From Calocera cornea HHB12733 (Eukaryota; Basidiomycota; Dacrymycetes; Dacrymycetales; Dacrymycetaceae), in NCBI GenBank assembly GCA_001632435.1, contig KV423930.1:179170-243169 (forward strand): 64,000 nt of DNA. The letters run 5' to 3'. Position numbers and translations under genes: made by a program. The notes beneath the pieces were generated by a model that saw only the letters and a list, made by a program, of their open reading frames with translations, was not told the DNA's origin and made no database searches. The first letter of the stretch is position 1. The number at the start of each line of letters is the position of its first letter. Below are positions 50,770 to 60,733 of this stretch, one piece after another.

Positions 50770-51365
50770 CAGCAACCTCACTGTCAGTTACCCCAGTTCA
50801 ACGTGCATCATACATCTGACATGCTATTACAGGTCTGCTCAATGATGATGATATGCAAGCAAGACAGCGGACTGGGGAAGCAAGTCATCATTGAATAGAA
50901 CTCAATCTATCAACAGGCAATTACAATCGCGTCAAGATCGTCCCAATACCTGCTAGAGGAGATCTCATTGTAAGTTACCCAAGGAATCGTCTGCATCCAA
51001 TCTGCTTATCTGTATGTCAGCTTGACCGATCGGGCAAATTTGGAACGTTCACTGTATCTCTGCCCAAGTCGGCTCTTGCAAGTAGCAGGGGGCAGGCACT
51101 GGCTGGTCGCGTTACTGCCTGGGTGGGGAAGACGACTGAGCGTACGTGTTGGTTGCCCTTGCTGGGGCTGATTGCCGTGTGGGCAAGGAGAAGGGTTGGC
51201 CGTGTGCACGGGCTGCCCTTGATGAACCTGCTTGCCGCCGAGTCTCCCATACCAGGACATCAATTGACAAGATATCTTATTCTATCTGAAGGTACCGCTC
51301 GACAAGCTGGACAAGTTGCCCTTCTCCAGACTCTACTCGACAAGCTGGTCAAGCTGATATCTCCA
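50770..51365 (+). pseudogene. Scrambled gene A and gene B fragments, block 3
   Basis: Gene A intron (50774-50832, ending CTGACATGCTATTACAG), second intron (CATTGTAAGTTACCC at 50968), reversed Pro-rich repeat (51140-51225) and GACAAGCTGGACAAG-type gene B stretch (51298-51350), in the same order as blocks 1 and 2. Confidence 0.6.
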
Positions 51366-51399
51366 CTCACGAAGCGGCTGATCGAGCACATCCTCTGGC

Positions 51400-51500
51400 T
51401 CCTCAACATGGATGTCAATAGCAAGCGCAAGATCCAGTATGCGCTGACGGAGATCGACGGTGTTGGGATTCCCTATGCCAGCGGGGTTTGCAAAGAGCGC
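51400..51500 (+). pseudogene. RPS18 exon 2 remnant
   Basis: CTCAACATGGATGTCAATAG, CGCAAGATCCAGTATGCGCT and GGAGATCGACGGTGTTGGGA match RPS18 exon 2 with several changes; truncated before the exon end. Confidence 0.75.
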
Positions 51501-51912
51501 AAGATCCAGTATGCGCTGACCCTCAAATGCTCACACGCATCGACCTTCTGCACGTTGCCAAAATGTCTCTCGTCGTCCCCGAGGCTCACCAGTCTTTCCA
51601 GGTCAGTACAATCCGCTGGATGCTTTACAGAATCGCATCCTGACGAGGTCATCCACTTCTGCAGCACATTCTCCGTCTTCTCAACACCAACGTCGACGGC
51701 AAGCGCAAGATCCAGTATGCGCTGACCCTCAAACGCTCACACGCATCGACCTTCTGCACGTTGCCAAAATGTCTCTCGTCGTCCCCGAGGCTCACCAGTC
51801 TTTCCAGGTCAGTACAATCCGCTGGATGCTTTACAGAATCGCATCCTGACGAGGTCATCCACTTCTGCAGCACATTCTCCGTCTTCTCAACACCAACGTC
51901 GACGGCAAGCGC
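51501..51912 (+). repeat. 206-bp tandem duplication of the RPS18 promoter, exon 1, intron 1 and part of exon 2
   Basis: The copies 51501-51706 and 51707-51912 are almost identical, both with ATGTCTCTCGTCGTCCCCGA (ATG at 51563 and 51769) and the same intron 1. The word AAGATCCAGT starts at 51501, 51707 and, in the intact gene, 51913. Confidence 0.9.
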
Positions 51913-52405
51913 AAGATCCAGTATGCGCTGACGGAGATCAACGGTGTCGGCAGGCGTTATGCCAACGTGGTCTGCAAGAAGGCCGATGTTGACCTGAAGA
52001 AGCGGTGCGTAGTGACTGTCAAGATCATAGCGGGGAGCTCATGAATCATGTAACAGGGCCGGCGAACTCAACTCCGATGAGCTTGAGCGGATCGTTACGA
52101 TTATGCAAACCCCCACCCAATTCAAGATACCCACGTGGTTCCTGAACAGGCAAAAGGACATCACCGACGGAAAGAACTCGCAGATCCTGTCCAACGGTGT
52201 CGACTCCAAGCTCCGCGACGATCTTGAGCCGCTGAAGAAGATCAGGGCGCACAGGGGTCTCCGTCATTTCTCGGGTATCCATGTGAGGGGTCAGCACACA
52301 AAGACGACGGGTACGTTCCTATCTCTCCGAATATGTGTAGCTGTTCTAATTGATTTTGCAGGTCGTCGTGGTAAGACCGTCGGTGTGTCCAAGAAGCGTA
52401 ACTAG
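51769..52405 (+). CDS. RPS18: Cytosolic 40S ribosomal protein S18 (uS13)
   Basis: Four exons (51769-51807, 51871-52004, 52057-52310, 52362-52405) join in phase to 156 residues: [53 protein letters not shown], then [38 protein letters not shown] and [14 protein letters not shown]. This is the full-length eukaryotic S18/uS13 of the small-subunit head, contacting the P-site tRNA and bridge B1. It lies inside the KDZ boundaries next to pseudogene pieces of itself. All splice sites and the stop are intact, so it is likely functional. A second copy of its 5' end lies 206 bp upstream, and could act as an alternative promoter and first exon. Whether this is the only S18 gene of the genome is not known from the window. 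Confidence 0.93.
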
Positions 52406-52489
52406 ATTCATATTCATGATGATTAGGTTCGCTATGCAGATCATGATACATAATACTACTATTCTCTGCCCTTGCGGGTGATGAAACAC

Positions 52490-52670
52490 TTTGGTCATTG
52501 GATACTACATCCCCAATATACTTGGGAAACGGTATACTTCGGAGCCCGGATACTTGGTTATCTGGATACCTCGGTGCCCAGATACTCTGGCGCCCAAATA
52601 CTCTGGCGCCCAAATACTCTGGCGCCCAAATACTCTGGCGCCCAAATACTTTGGCGCCCAGATACTCTCG
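52490..52670 (+). repeat. GGGCGCC-type minisatellite array 4
   Basis: Units AAATACTCTGGCGCCC, five near-perfect copies after decayed ones (ATACTTGGGAAACG, ATACCTCGGTGCCC). It lies just 3' of RPS18, completing a pattern of four arrays at about 44.2, 46.6, 49.4 and 52.6 kb. Confidence 0.85.
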
Positions 52671-52852
52671 TGTTTGCTGGCTGAGAGGTTTTCTGTGTAA
52701 CTCCGAGTGTTTGTCCGGTGTATGGCCCGTGCACAAGAAAATATAGACCCTATGATTGATGAAGATGTACCAGCGTCAATCCACCATCGTCTCTTACCCA
52801 ATCGGGCCCATTTCACTCATTTAAGACACCTTTACTCCTGGCGAACATCAAG

Positions 52853-54766
52853 ATGTCAATTCCCAATCTCACTATTCAGAAAGTTATGTCAATAATGGGT
52901 CTCGCCGAGCTTGAAGACCGGCAGTGCCCAGTATGCTTTGCAGCATGCACAGTACATGTCTTCAAGAACTCCAACGGAAAGCGCCCACAAGACTGGGGAC
53001 GAATCTTCTCACATGTGAGTCTGTTTGACTGTATCAGCCTGGAAATGCTGACAAGTTCCAGTGTCCAACCCACCATACCCAGTCTTACAAGCTCATATCA
53101 CCCCAGGTCCCTAAAGACCTCCGCGACGACATGCAGGCGGAACTTCTTGGCTACCAACATTCAGATTTTGCATCGAGCCCACCAGCCAGTCCGTGCAAGC
53201 CAGCTTGGCTCAATCAGAGTCCAACCAAACAATCCGGAACCGATTGTACGGGCTGCAGAGTGAGAAGGGGCAACAAAGCGTGCTATTTTCACTATTGTCG
53301 GCCATGCTGTCTGGATCGACAGAAGACACGGGCTGTCACTGCATGTGGAGAGCACAAGCCAGATGCAACATCCTGGACGCTTCCTGCACACTTTAATGCT
53401 TCTCAAGATGCTGCTCGACAAGCTGGACAAGCAGATTTCTCTCAAGCAACTGCTCGACAAGCTACACAAACGAATGACCTCGATCTATTTGCACCTTCCA
53501 GTGGTTGGGCAACAACTCCTCTTCCTACCCAACCCCCGCTCCCTACCCAAGCGCCACGTGCATTTCAAGGCATTGCAGAGCATCGCAAGGGACTTGGGAA
53601 GCCAGTCAGTGTCGAGTATTCTGCGATGAGGAAGACCCTGCATTCGATCCAAGAAGCTCAGCGTGAAGAAGCGCTAGAAGCTCGAAAGCGAGAGGAAGAA
53701 AAGGCACGCCTTTTCAGTGTGATTGTCTTTACACAGGTATGTCGGAGTCGGTGCAAGAAAGTGTCTGCTGACAGCTGGTTGATAGGCAGGACCGCGCACC
53801 TTTGCTGGCCTTCTTGCACTTCAAGATAGTACTGGCCTTTCCACTTGAATTTCAGCATGGAAAGGGCCAATCAAGAAGTACTTGGTGGAGCAGCTTGGAC
53901 CGGATTTTGACGCTTTAGAGCTGTACAATCCAGAAGCGGCAACTTGGGAGGACTATCCGTGCGACACAATTCGGTCCGTGAAGTCAGGCGAGCGTATTAT
54001 CTGTCGAATTGGGAGTGTTCCGGAAGATATGGCTATGCTGCAGGAGGAGATCATGAAAGTGGCTTACCGGGTGGAACCTCGTGACGGCTGGCGTCGATCT
54101 TCTCGAGTGCGGCGTGACCGTCCAATATGGGGATCACCCTCGGAGAGAGGTAGTATCAGTCCTACCAAGGAGATGAACTCCCGAGAGGGGTTGAAGGAGA
54201 AGTCGAAGGAGAAGTTGAAGGAGAAGTTGAAGGAGAAGTCAAAGGAGAAGTCAAAGGAGAAGTCAAAGGAGAAGTTGAAGGAGATGGGTCAGAAGAAACG
54301 GCGGGCCAACTCTCACACATCTGACTCTAGTGGTGTGGAAGTGGTCGAGCACGAGATCCAGATGCCTATGTCACCCAAGGAGAACGTGATGCAGATCCCC
54401 TCGGACTCAGACGAAGGCAATTTGGCTCCAATCAAGGTGGCCCCCATGCGCAAACGTGGAGGAAAGAAGTCATGGTTTACCTCTCGATCCTTTGGTTTTG
54501 TTCGGGATGTCTACAATCGCGTGGAATATCTGAAGAGCGAGGAAAGGATGTGCTTTGACGAAGCCGTGCTGCGGGTGACAAATGTGGAGATCGCCAGTTC
54601 AACTTGGTGGGACAATACCGATTGTCTGGAGCTAGCGTCCACCGAGACACTGGCAAAGTTCATCAAGGAGCCAACACGTCTGTGGGATGACTTTCGGTTG
54701 GAGGTGAACCAGAAGAAAGAGAAGAAGCCGAAGCAAAAGAAGCAAAAGAAGTACCCGATGGAGTGA
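52853..54766 (+). CDS. Element-borne cysteine-cluster protein with lysine-rich repeats (gene B)
   Basis: Family not named with certainty. Exon 1 (52853-53014) encodes CPVCFAACTVHVFKN and GRIFSH. Exon 2 (53062-53736) starts CPTHHTQ, so the join makes a GRF-like C-x2-C...C zinc pattern, and it goes on with CTGCRVRRGNKACYFHYC and CCLDRQKTRAVTACGEH, a second cluster seen in other mushroom mobile-element proteins. Then a Gln/Pro linker (ARQAGQA) and a coiled-coil-like REEEKAR stretch. The last exon (from about 53860) reads KGPIKKYLVEQLGPDFDALE, has a KEKSKEK repeat at 54190-54285, a SxDSDEG acidic patch and a basic end. The part 53786-53860 is unclear: a small exon would leave a 27-nt intron, too short to trust. 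Probably a nuclear accessory or DNA-binding protein of the KDZ element (inference). Confidence 0.6.
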
Positions 54767-55118
54767 TACGGCAAGCCAAGTTGCTGGGGCCGAAATATTC
54801 ATACCAAGTCAGTCTTTAATTAACATTTGAAACTTCCTCAACTACGACATTCTGGAATGCCAGTATCACATTCGTTTCAGCTTCTGAAGATAGACATAGA
54901 GTACGATGAAATTATTCTAATATTATGATCATTCCTGTAAAGTCCTATGTGCACTCTCGCAATTATCGCACTGTCCCATCACGCTGTTCTACAAGCTGGT
55001 CAAGCTGACGTGCCTCAAGTCACTTTGTAACAAGTATGGCTGCAGTTATGGGAGAACTGACGACAAAGCGGAATTCAATGTGAATGATTCTAACTGAATA
55101 CATATATTTGTGACATAT
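54767..55118. other. Convergent spacer between gene B and the transposase
   Basis: AT-richer; holds a short GTTCTACAAGCTGGTCAAGC stretch (about 54985) like gene B exon 2. No gene. Confidence 0.4.
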
Positions 55119-57451
55119 CTAGTCGAAAAGCTCACTAGACGGGACTAAGTGGGGCATATGGCCGCGCTTCCTGAGTTCCTCGACGATATGACGGTTGCGT
55201 TCCTTGATAACTTCGTCAAGAAAGAACTCATACCGTACTGGCAACATCTCTCGAACGATGGACTGATAATTGTTGATCCACGCATTGGTTTGCTCGCATG
55301 CCGATGAATTGAATGTCCAGGTCTTCTTTTCTTCGTCAAACAGCTCTGGATAAACCAGGGCGTTGCAATGGCGACCACAATACTCGTCAGCAATCGAATG
55401 CTTCGTCTTGTAGTGGAAGATATCGACCACCAGAGCCGTGTCCTGGAAATGATGACGCAATTTGGGGCGGTCAGCGATGTAGCGGTGCAGCTGACAGTTG
55501 TTATCATAGAACACCACATCCGGTAGTGACTTGCGTGAAGGGAAGACGGACATTAAGAAATCCTATGAATTCCACGTGGATGATCAGATGCTGCAACCAG
55601 AAGGGTATCGTGATACATACAGCAACTGAGGAAAGGGCCTCGGCTCCATAGAATGTTCCCCGAGAAAGGATGACACCACAAGGCCGCACAATAAGCTGCT
55701 CGTTGTGCGTTCGACGCCTGGCAAATCTTGCCCTTACTCTCTTCTCCTTGGGCTGTGCACCGGCTGACTGTGCAGCTGCTTGATGTGCTTGTACTTCAAC
55801 GTCTGCTTCGGCTTCTGCTTCGAGATCTGCTTCGACTCCAACTTCTTCGGTGTCCGGCTCAAGTAGTTCAGGACCTCGTATGTATTCAGTTGCTCGCTGA
55901 AGTCGTGTCTTCAAGAGGTTGAATGATTGCCCGACAGCTTTGTAGTTGAGCTCTACTTGGCGATGATCGGGGCGACTGCAAGTTCGCATGTCTTGTTCAA
56001 CCGGCTGGTCGCAGTCTTCAATAGCGCAAATATGATTAAGTGGCTCGTGCAACTCGCAATACCTTGCACGGTTGTTGGGGAGAGACTTCGCGCAGTTATG
56101 AACACTGCAGCATGGTCGACCGATTGAAACACCATCTGTGATGGCACAGGATAATGTGTCTGTTGTATGATGTAAGCTTATCGTTGAGAACACACACGAG
56201 ACCTTCTTACATTCTTGTCCTTCACGAATGAAGTGCTTTTGACAAAGATCGCAAGCATGAGCCCAATATTCTTGGCCGGTGCCTGCCATGAACCGATTGC
56301 GGTCTTCCATCGCAACTGCAAGCCGATCCACCTCGTTGGCTGCAGATTCTGGGAGCTGCAGGCGACTGCGTTGTTCGTGATGATGTAGAAGTAGGGCGTA
56401 CAGGTCAAACGCAGTGGCAATGTCTTTGGGCTGCAGGTGGGGTACGTCGCACCCGTGTTGGGGTGGCGCGGAAAGGGTGGAGTTGTAGACCTTGGAGGTT
56501 GCAGTGAAGGATGAACTAGAAGTAGAAGTCAATCCAGAAGTAGAAGTCGATCCAGAAGTAGAAGTCGATCCAGAAGTGGAAGGCAATCGAGAAGGCGGAG
56601 TCGAACCAGAGTCGGAGTTGACCCAGGTCAAAGTAAAAGTAGACGTCGAGGCAGAAGCAGAAAGGAAGTGGTCAGTATAACACAGACAAATGAAGATGAA
56701 CTGGGCTGACTGAGAATGGACTGTGAGGGAGCGAAAGAGCTGACACAGCTTGCTTTCGAATAAGGCGTGCTGTCGCACTTTGATAACGCTCGGCACCCCT
56801 TCATAGTAGACCCTCCACTCGGTATGATCAATGCTTGTCTTGCAGTAGTAATTGAGGTGATAGGTCGAGGAGCATGAACGGCAGCGTAAGGAAGTAACGA
56901 TGACGGGAAAGGCGCCTCGTCCAACGGTATATAACGCAGCCATATATCGTCGAGGGTCGTGTAAACGATGCGCCTGTCCGGTGGTTTGCAGATGAGGGCA
57001 GTCTTGATTGAGGCATATGCGGGTGGGAGGATAGAACTCCTCAGCCGCTGCAGATCATGTTAACCGGGAAACGCAAGCTATGTGACTGATATGGCTTACC
57101 AAGTTGGCCGGCATTAGTGTGTTGAGCGAATGGCCCATAGTCGTCGATGAGCGGAGGCGTTACAGCGGTAACATCCCTCTGCTTCACCCAGACAACAGAT
57201 CGAAGTACATGCCAGAGCGCATGCACTTGAATGGGTGTAACAGACAGTGCGTTTGCCAAAAAGGAAAGTCCTGATTCAGGGAGACTCGCAGGCGGATCGT
57301 CGACGTCGTATAGCAAGACGAGTTGCTGCCACGCGATCCTATTCTGAAGTCGCCTGACAATGCCCATGAATGCCAGTGCTTGCTCAGTTGAAACATCGCC
57401 GATCCACTCTCTCAGCTGCCAGATCCGGTTGGCAAGATCCAGAAGCGACAT
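55119..57451 (-). CDS. KDZ-family transposase with CxC5/CxC6-type cysteine clusters
   Basis: Read on the minus strand from MSLLDLANRIWQLREWIGDV (Met at 57451) through SGLSFLANALSVTPIQVHAL; an intron near 57100; a cluster CLNQDCPHL with SLRCRSCSSTYHLNYYC (CxC5-like); a Ser/Thr linker; CDLCQKHFIREGQECKKVSC; CCSVHNCAKSL, YCELHEPLNHICAIEDC (CxC6-like); then LPDVVFYDNNCQLHRYIADR and SACEQTNAWINNYQSIVREM, where Asp of YDNNC and Glu of ACEQTN are likely parts of the DDE-type active site of the Kyakuja-Dileera-Zisupton transposase; stop at 55119-55121. About 700 residues in four or more exons. It sits beside the right inverted repeat and faces inward, as expected of an autonomous element. Exon joins near 55554-55616 and 56640-56680 were not fully resolved. 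No stop inside the exons, so it may be active. Confidence 0.75.
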
Positions 57452-57737
57452 TGTAAAGCGAAAGAGACGCGCGATAGTAGTACAGAGCACTGCCGAAAGA
57501 GCAAGCAAGAGGTTAAGTAAGATCGCCAGGGCTAGCAACAGAAGTAGAGGTATAGCAGAAGTAGAAGTACGAGTCGAAGTCGAAGTCGAAGTAGAAGTAT
57601 AAGTGGTACACGAATACGCGATGTTACGATCCTTCCGGCGCTTGACGATACAGTCACAAAGTGGAATCTTGATTTTCGACGGAGCGAAAGAGCTTAAGGG
57701 TAGCGATAATGGAACCTGTTCGGCTATGTACCGGTTA

Positions 57738-57775
57738 GTATCCGGATCGTCCGGATCGTCCGGATCGTCCGGACC
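57738..57775 (+). repeat. Subterminal TCCGGATCG repeats of the KDZ right end
   Basis: Four tandem copies of a 9-bp CCGGATCGT unit followed by CCGGACCC. CCGGA words are also concentrated inside the left end (40252-40305). Candidate transposase binding sites. Confidence 0.7.
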
Positions 57776-57783
57776 CAAAACAG

Positions 57784-57803
57784 CATCCGGAAGGGTTGTC
57801 ACG
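57784..57803 (-). repeat. Right terminal inverted repeat of the KDZ element
   Basis: Reverse complement of 40236-40255, 20 of 20 bases. Confidence 0.8.
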
Positions 57804-58178
57804 CCCCTGGCACGTAGTGCGGGTGCTCGGGGTGCTCGGGTACGAGATCTCGGGCGGGCGGTTGCACGCGGTCGGGCCCGCCTGGGTCTTGGCACGTCCC
57901 AGAAAGAAAGCTGTTGTGGACGGAGTTCGGAGTGTTGTTTCTGGTAGCACTGAGCGCGTACCGGGTGCTGATGGACAATGGGCTGTTTCGAGCCATTGCC
58001 TTGACCCCGGCATATGTGAGGGGACTCAGCATCGGAGTACGTACTTCACGGAGGGGGGCTCGGAGGGTGTGCCGGGTGCCCGCTCGCGTGGGCGGACTCG
58101 GACTCGGGCTCGGACGCGGTCATCTTCTCCGGTCGTGTCGGCTTTGGAGGAGGGGAGGAGGAGGAGGAGGAGGAGGAG

Positions 58179-58185
58179 TATATAG
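58179..58185 (+). promoter_or_regulatory. TATA box of the small secreted protein gene
   Basis: TATATAG, 92 nt before the last base ahead of the ATG at 58277, just after a GGA repeat (58142-58177). A leader of about 60 nt is implied. Confidence 0.55.
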
Positions 58186-58276
58186 GCTGCGGGAGGTGCC
58201 CTCGCCAGTACATCAGCATCTCCGCACTTCCTACACCTCACGAACTCACTCTCCCGCACCCCCCCCAACCCACACG

Positions 58277-58935
58277 ATGTTCCCCCGCCCCCGCACGCTG
58301 CTCGCCGCCCTCGCCCTCCCCCTGCTCGCCCTCGCCCAATCCCTGTCCAAGGGCCCCGGCGGCTCGCTCAACAACCCGACGTTCAACCAGACCCTCGTGA
58401 CGTGCGAGACGATCCTCTTCCCCGTCAACATCACCGGCATCCCCTACAACGTCGCCGCCGTCACGCTCAACCTCGTGGGCGACGGGAGGGTCCCGCCGAG
58501 CTATAACGTGCGTCCGGTCCTGTTCTGCTGCTGGCCTAGTTACCCCGCCTGCCCGAGGCTACGTACTGACGTCCACACTTACTTGCGCAGTTCGATGGCG
58601 ACCTCTTCATACCGTACAACGGCACCGTCATCGAGCAGATCTCGTTCCCCTCCGAGTTCAGCTCGGGCGTCGCCCAGTCAGGGCACTACTGTGCGTCCTC
58701 TCTCCGAGTCCCTTCCCCTCGCCTTCCCCTCCGCTCCGCTCCCCTCCTCCTCCCCCCATACCCCCGCGCATACATACTGACTCAACGCCTCAAACGGCAC
58801 CATCCAGACCTGGAAGTGAACGAATACTCGATCAACTGCACCACGAAGGCGACGTACACCTACACCCTCCAGGGCCAGGTCAACATCGTCAGCAACGGGT
58901 TCGACCCGTCCAAGTGCGACACGGCGTCGGCATAA
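58277..58935 (+). CDS. Small secreted protein, 152 residues, unknown function
   Basis: Three exons in phase: 58277-58507, 58591-58690 and 58808-58935. The start MFPRPRTLLAALALPLLALA is a clear signal peptide, probably cut after the AQS region. The mature part of about 130 residues has N-glycosylation sites NQT, NIT, NGT and NCT, only three Cys (VTCE, INCT, SKCD), and looks beta-rich (YTYTLQGQVNIVSNGF). It has no recognisable catalytic motif. It lies next to the right end of the KDZ element and has its own TATA box. An effector, a wall protein or a lipid/sugar-binding role are all possible; none is shown by the sequence. Confidence 0.75.
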
Positions 58936-59522
58936 GCCGCCGGCCACACATCGTGTGACTGGCACAACTCGTTATATGCCTCTGCGCTGAGGCTCCTCGG
59001 CCGGCATAGTCTGGGCTGGGCTGGGCTGGTCCTCGGTGCATGGACTGCGAGGTAGCGGCGCCGGGTTGAAGAAGCTAAAGGAGATGACGACGCATGACGG
59101 ACTGATGATGATATTTATTGTACTACGCGCATCAGTTCTATAAGCTACACACGACCCGCTCCTACAGCTACATTGTTCGCGATGCGAAAATCAAAAGGAT
59201 TACCATGGCCCCGGCCCTGTTCCCCCGCGCTTCCTTCCCTCCTGGCTGCTTTCTTCCTGCATGGATGAGCGCGATGGATGTGCTGGATCGGGAATCGAGC
59301 GCCCACCCTGGATCACAGGCAATGTAATTTACATTGCATTGGCGCCCGGGCCCTGAGACCTCTTGCCTTATCTAGCCCTACCCGGGAGGACGACCCGCCA
59401 GCATGTCGTGCCTCCTCCCTCTCCCTCTCCCTCCCCCCCTCCCCGTCCCCTATACGCCCACGCCCTCCCCCCGCACCGCAGCGCCGGAGCGCACAGAGTA
59501 ACACGTACTGTAGAGCAGCGCG
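58936..59522. other. Intergenic region
   Basis: A GGGCTGGGCTGGGCTGG micro-repeat at about 59010-59028 and AT-rich stretches near 59110-59150; the rest is pyrimidine-rich promoter-like sequence before 59523. No gene. Confidence 0.35.
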
Positions 59523-60733
59523 ATGGGCGAAGTGCGGCCCAAAGTCGCGCACCCGACGGCGTACGGCGGCCAGGCCCCACACACGCAGTGGCACGAGTAC
59601 CCCTCGGGCCTCATCGACCTCTCCCGCCCCGCCGGCGGCATATCCAGCTCTCCCACTGGGCCGCCGCTGGAGGAGGGCAGCGGGTGCTTTGAGCTGCGCG
59701 TGGAAGGGCAGAGGAGGGTACGGGTAAGCGCGCGCGCGGCGGCCCTCGTCGTGGTCGATATGCAGAAGTGCGTTGCCGTCCCCTTCCCTTCCCTTCCCCC
59801 GCCCCTCCCCCAGCCTCTCCCGGGAGAGCAGCCATGCTGACCGGGCGCTCCTGCTACTGCAGCTTCTTCCTACTCCCCTCCCTCTGCGCCCACCCGCAGG
59901 GGCTCGCCTGCGTCAGCCCGATCCTCACCGTCGCCCGGCACCTGCGCAGCATGGGCGTGCGCATCGTCTGGCTGTGCGTCCCCTTCTCTTCCTGCTCCCC
60001 CTCTTTCACGGTTCGTGGGAGGGCGCAGGGCTGATGCGGGTGCAGGAACTGGGGCCTGGACGAGCGGAGCAGCGTGCCCCCGGCGCTGGAGAGGGAGTTC
60101 AAGCTCACTGCTCGGGCGGCTGGTGCGGCCTCGGCTGGCCCTGGCCCTGGCCCGGCAGCGGCAGCAGGGTTCGGCGCTGACCTCGGCCCAGCGCTCGGCA
60201 AGCTGCTGTACAAGCGGGAGCCCAACTCGCAGCTGTACGGCCCGCTGCAAGCGGAGTACGAAGGGAATAGCGCGCAGGACTGGTGGGTCGTTAAGGAGAG
60301 GATGAGCGGGCTTTGGGGGGACGGGGGGGAGCTCGCGAGCAGGCTCGACGCGGAGGGGAGGAGGACGCTTTTCTTTGCGCGGGTGAATGCGGACCAGGTC
60401 CGTCGTCCTTCTTTCTACCCTCTTCCGCTGGAGACCCTCCAGCGGGGGAAGGTTCTGTGGGGCCACACTGATGCGCGCGTGTGCGTTCGGGACAGTCCGT
60501 GAGCAGCACCATCGTCGACGCCTTCGCACTGGGGTACGACGTGCTCGCGCTCAGCGACTGCATCGGCACGACCAGCCCGGGGAAGGCAAAGGACCAGATC
60601 ATGTTCAACATGCTGCATGTGCGTCGTTTCCTGCAGTGCGTTGCTATGTGGGTGGGAGGCTGATGGGCGGGGAGCACAGGAGTATGGGTTCGTCACGGAT
60701 TCGGAGACTGTTGCGGGGACGAAGCTTGCGTGA
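59523..60733 (+). CDS. Isochorismatase-like hydrolase with Ser in place of the catalytic Cys
   Basis: Five exons (59523-59767, 59863-59973, 60046-60397, 60496-60618, 60680-60733) give 294 residues. ALVVVDMQNFFL (general-base Asp), VRIVWLNWGLDE, WWVVKERMSGLW (Lys) and TIVDAFALGYDVLALSDCIG, ending in GFVTDSETV, define the isochorismatase-like hydrolase superfamily (nicotinamidase, ureidoacrylate/biuret hydrolases, isochorismatase). The segment that normally reads VNTDQC reads VNADQ-S, with Ser encoded by the first codon after the intron (60496-60498). The Cys nucleophile of amidohydrolase members is thus missing, as it also is in true isochorismatases, which have Gly. So an ester/ether-type hydrolysis, altered chemistry or inactivity are all open. 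No signal peptide: cytosolic. A GPGPGP/Ala insert near residues 125-140 is not conserved. Confidence 0.8.

Larger units (their letters stand above)
40236..57803. mobile_element. KDZ DNA transposon, about 17.6 kb, carrying RPS18 and cysteine-cluster genes
   Basis: The left end 40236-40255 reads CGTGACAACCCTTCCGGATG. The right end 57784-57803 is its exact reverse complement. Both ends carry repeated CCGGA words just inside (40256-40310; 57738-57775, TCCGGATCG repeated). Inside lie a KDZ-type transposase gene next to the right end, two other cysteine-cluster genes, an intact RPS18 and degenerate duplicated cargo. KDZ elements with CxC-type zinc clusters are known lineage-specific transposons of mushrooms. 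No matching target duplication is visible outside the ends, so ends may have decayed or the true ends may differ slightly. That all of the interior moves as one unit is inference. Confidence 0.7.

Noticed and set aside
40236..57803. Element as an LTR retrotransposon or Helitron
   Set aside because: No direct long terminal repeats, reverse transcriptase or Rep-helicase motifs; the inverted repeats and KDZ clusters fit a DNA transposon.
40236..57803. A TET/JBP dioxygenase gene carried by the KDZ element
   Set aside because: Looked for because KDZ and TET/JBP genes are associated in mushrooms; no HxD...H iron-binding pattern was recognised in any supported exon.
58142..58177. GGA repeat before the small secreted protein as a coding Gly or Glu tract
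   Set aside because: It ends directly at the TATA box and lies outside any supported exon; treated as promoter-proximal simple repeat.
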